From Lentisphaeria bacterium (GTDB taxonomy: Bacteria > Verrucomicrobiota > Lentisphaeria > Oligosphaerales > Oligosphaeraceae): 8,818 nt of DNA. A program made the position numbers and the translations under genes. The notes below the pieces were generated by a model. The model saw only the letters and a program-made list of their open reading frames with translations. It searched no databases and was not told the origin of the DNA. This document shows, one piece after another, positions 6,638 through 8,818 of this stretch (positions are counted from its first letter, which is position 1; every line of letters starts with the position of its first letter). The stretch is taken from contig JAEDMH010000099.1 in NCBI GenBank assembly GCA_016303095.1, positions 1-8,818 on the forward strand. The letters run 5' to 3'.

Positions 6638-8668
6638 CTAGTTCATTCCTCCCCCGGGGCCGCTCATGCCGCTGGCGTTGGTGGTGGACTGGCTCCAGGG
6701 GTAGGCTTCCACCAGAACGTTGAACTTCAACTGGATTTGGAAGTCATTTCCATTCTCCAGATACTCGCTCTTTTGAATGGAAACCACGCCGGTGTATTCC
6801 TCCTCGGCGCTGAAGAGCTGGGACTTCTTCAAATTGCGGACGAAGAGCAGCTCGCCGGACTGATCCTGATAGTCCGGCTCCAGGGGGCGGGGGATCTCGT
6901 TGCCCTCGTCGTCGTACTGAGCCTCCTCCTCTGACTCCTGGCTCGCCTCTTCCTTCTCGGGCACCTCGAAGGGGTAGACGGGTTCCCTGGCCAGTTCGGG
7001 ATCCTTGCCGAAGGCATCCTTTTTCTGGCGGATGGTGTGCGCCTGGATCATCACGCCGCCGACGGTGGTGAGGGAGGGAAGATTGGAGCCGGTGCCGGAG
7101 CCGAACATGTCAGAGCCGTCCATGGACATGGTCATGGAATCCGATCCCATGCCTCCCAGGCTGAACATGTCATCGCCGCCGGTGGCGTTTCCCTCTTCCT
7201 CCTCCACGATGCTTTGCTGTTCGATGGCGGGAAGATCCCCGAAGACGGGCTCGATGGAGTCGATCCAAACATAATCGGGGCGGGCGCGGAAGATTTCCTC
7301 CAGAATCATGGGCCACTTGGCCCGTTGCATGAGGAAGCCCTTCTGGTCATTCACCTGGCCCAGAGCCCCTTCCGCCTCCCCCACGGCGCGCTTGATCTCC
7401 TCGTAGGCAGGCTTATACGTGGCCTGGACCTTCTCGTAGGCGTCCTTCTGGGCTTTCGTCTCCTTCAGCGCCTGCTGCATCCCCAGATAGATCAGGCAGA
7501 ACATCAGCAGGAGAGTGACCATGGCCCCCACGAAATAGGGTTTCTTGTAATGGAGGGACTGCTGGCTGGCCACTTCCCGGGGAAGGAGGTTGATTTCCAC
7601 AGGGCAGGTGGTGGAGTAGCGCAGAGCCAGACCCACCACTTCGCTGAAGGTATGGGCCACTTCCGAGAAGCGCTGCCGGTCGATCACGGGATCCAGGGCG
7701 ATGCAGCCCAGGGGATTGAAGTACTCCACGGGGAGGGCGAACTTTTCGGCGAAGAACTGGTCGCAATAGGTCAGGATGGTGGAGCCGCCGGTGAGATAGA
7801 CCTTCACGGGGTCGCTGCCATGCTGCTGGGTCTTGTAGATGGCGATGGAGCGGCTGATTTCTCCGAAGAGCCGCATCATCACCTGGCGGACGATCTTGGA
7901 GACATCTCCGCTGGTCTCGCTGGTTCCCTCCTCCTCGTTTCTGGCCACGAATCCGTGGCGTCGCTTCAACTCTTCCGCCTCGGGCTGCCCAATGGAGAAC
8001 TTCCGGGAAATCTGCTGGGTGATGCTATGGCCGGCGATGGGGATTGTTCTTGCGTAGAACCGATTGCCTTCCAGGAACATCAAGTTGGTGGAGCGGCCGC
8101 CGATGGAGACCAGAATCACGCATCCGTCGCTTCCCAGCCCATTGGCTCGGGCGGCATTGTAGCAGGCTACCGGCGCCACGTCTACCAGCTGGGGAGAGAG
8201 CCCCACCCGCCGCACCGCTTGGACGATCTGCTGGACGATGTCCTTCTTCACCACCACGGAGAGGACGTCCATGGTATCCAGGGCCTCTTCGTTGCTGGCG
8301 ATCAGCTGGAAATCCATGCTGATCTGGTCCAAGGGGAAGGGGAGATTCCGGGTCGCCTCGAACTCCGCCAGCTGACGGACCTGCTTTTTGTCGTTCTTCA
8401 GGTTATTCAGCTGTCCGAACCGGATCAGAGCGGTCTGTCCGGAGATGGAGAGCATGGTGCGGGAGGTATGGATATTGGCCTCCAGCAGCATTTGGCGCAG
8501 CACGCCCTCGATCACGCGAATCCGGTTGTCCTCGGAGATTTCCTCTTCGTACTCGCGGTGGGCGAAGCTGATCATCCGCATTCCGCCAGTCTGGTCGAAC
8601 TCGAATTCGCCCATTTTAATGGCGGCGGCGCCGATATCAACACTTAAGAAGCGTTCGTTTTTGGCCAT
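6638..8668 (-). CDS. pilM: PilM-PilN fusion protein, Amuc_1101-like
   Basis: First gene of the operon (676 aa). Residues 1-350 are an actin/FtsA-fold PilM: phosphate-1 motif VDIGAAAIKMGE (10-21), phosphate-2 region LVSIGGRSTNLMFLEG (186-201) and adenosine motif VYLTGGST (290-297). The usual Asp of phosphate-2 is Ser188. At 359-365 comes INLLPRE, the signature of the PilN N-terminus that docks into PilM in other bacteria. It is followed by a membrane helix (about 377-397), a coiled coil (400-440) and a PilN-like stretch (WPMILEEIFRARPDYVWIDSIEP, 452-474). Two acidic or low-complexity inserts (485-530 and 565-600) interrupt the periplasmic part, which ends GPGGGMN. So cytoplasmic PilM and membrane-bound PilN appear to be one chain, coupling the cytoplasmic platform to the PilO-like partner encoded next. 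The ATG is supported by the motif beginning at residue 10; only a weak AGAGA precedes it. Confidence 0.93.
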   Translation of the reverse strand: MAKNERFLSVDIGAAAIKMGEFEFDQTGGMRMISFAHREYEEEISEDNRIRVIEGVLRQMLLEANIHTSRTMLSISGQTALIRFGQLNNLKNDKKQVRQLAEFEATRNLPFPLDQISMDFQLIASNEEALDTMDVLSVVVKKDIVQQIVQAVRRVGLSPQLVDVAPVACYNAARANGLGSDGCVILVSIGGRSTNLMFLEGNRFYARTIPIAGHSITQQISRKFSIGQPEAEELKRRHGFVARNEEEGTSETSGDVSKIVRQVMMRLFGEISRSIAIYKTQQHGSDPVKVYLTGGSTILTYCDQFFAEKFALPVEYFNPLGCIALDPVIDRQRFSEVAHTFSEVVGLALRYSTTCPVEINLLPREVASQQSLHYKKPYFVGAMVTLLLMFCLIYLGMQQALKETKAQKDAYEKVQATYKPAYEEIKRAVGEAEGALGQVNDQKGFLMQRAKWPMILEEIFRARPDYVWIDSIEPVFGDLPAIEQQSIVEEEEGNATGGDDMFSLGGMGSDSMTMSMDGSDMFGSGTGSNLPSLTTVGGVMIQAHTIRQKKDAFGKDPELAREPVYPFEVPEKEEASQESEEEAQYDDEGNEIPRPLEPDYQDQSGELLFVRNLKKSQLFSAEEEYTGVVSIQKSEYLENGNDFQIQLKFNVLVEAYPWSQSTTNASGMSGPGGGMN

Positions 8669-8721
8669 TTCTCTAAAGGATTCCGAGGGGTGGAGGCTCC
8701 CATGTCTGGGTCATGGTACAG

Positions 8722-8748
8722 GCCCCCGCCTCCCGGGGAAGGAGGGGC
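8722..8748. other. GC-rich hairpin in the 5' leader of the operon
   Basis: GCCCC at one end pairs with GGGGC at the other, and inside them lies a near-palindrome, CCTTCCCCGGGAGG on the minus strand. On the minus strand no U-run follows it, and on the plus strand an A-run follows, so it is not an intrinsic terminator. It falls between the proposed promoter and the pilM start, where it could stabilise the leader or affect translation. Confidence 0.5.
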
Positions 8749-8764
8749 AAAAAAGTGACATCGG

Positions 8765-8793
8765 CTAATATACTTTTTTTCTGCGCAATTCAA
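8765..8793 (-). promoter_or_regulatory. Candidate promoter of the four-gene operon
   Basis: On the minus strand a -35-like TTGAAT (8788-8793) precedes TATTAG (8765-8770) with 17 bases between; an overlapping TATATT (8767-8772) would have a 15-base gap. A7 within the spacer and an A-rich, UP-element-like stretch upstream (8805-8813) make this the most AT-rich stretch at this end of the window. Transcription would start near 8757, giving a leader of about 90 nt. No gene precedes it within the window. Confidence 0.5.
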
Positions 8794-8818
8794 GTCCTCC
8801 CCGATATTTTTTTCGCGG

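Noticed and set aside
5357..6934. A plus-strand open frame spanning the PilO-like gene and the purine-rich spacer
   Set aside because: It crosses two real genes and its Gly/Glu/Arg-rich part simply translates the polypurine tract. No start signal or family match is seen.
7037..8647. A plus-strand open frame opposite pilM-N
   Set aside because: His/Gly/Leu-rich shadow of the minus-strand codons, with no motifs.
8722..8748. Hairpin as an intrinsic terminator of an upstream gene
   Set aside because: The T-run lies on the wrong side for the minus strand, and on the plus strand the hairpin is followed by A residues. It is kept only as a leader hairpin.

Overview
The window holds one complete, minus-strand transcription unit of four genes. 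It encodes the envelope-spanning part of a type IV pilus-like machine of the Verrucomicrobiota type. The four proteins match, in order and from memory of the family, the Akkermansia muciniphila locus Amuc_1101, Amuc_1100, Amuc_1099 and Amuc_1098. The best evidence for the lineage is the PilO-like protein, whose C-terminal half follows the layout of Amuc_1100. The secretin also has a typical verrucomicrobial sequence style (FRAMGVPMPMGA, then IESKFVEIEQTDLNTLGFEW). I cannot tell genus or species. The long insertions argue that this is not Akkermansia muciniphila itself.

Layout in transcription order, right to left: a candidate promoter and about 90 nt of leader containing a GC-rich hairpin (8669-8818); a PilM actin-like protein that continues into a PilN-like membrane protein (6638-8668); a 93-base, 92% purine spacer; a PilO/Amuc_1100-like protein (5408-6544); an Amuc_1099-like protein in the usual PilP slot, with a zinc-ribbon-like cysteine set and two EF-hand-type loops (3890-5329); a 239-base spacer with a hairpin and a weak internal promoter candidate; a giant 1174-residue PilQ-type secretin (126-3650); and a 15-bp-stem intrinsic terminator (68-103). 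A 9-base triplicated repeat lies just past the terminator.

In standard type IV pilus biology PilM sits on the cytoplasmic face, PilN and PilO span the inner membrane, PilP bridges the periplasm, and PilQ forms the outer-membrane pore. Here the M-N-O-(P)-Q order is kept, but M and N are one polypeptide and the P slot holds a different, probably metal-binding protein. The secretin carries a long N-terminal helical/TPR region, a Gly/Asn/Met/Tyr-rich segment and a run of 21 aspartates. No pilin, prepilin peptidase, PilB/PilT motor or PilC is in the window. What the machine assembles or secretes cannot be read from this sequence.

The system family is already known (Amuc_1098-1102). The less usual points are the M-N fusion, loss of the phosphate-2 aspartate in PilM, the calcium- and zinc-type motifs, the acidic and basic low-complexity inserts spread over partner proteins, and the pyrimidine-only leader before the PilO-like gene.
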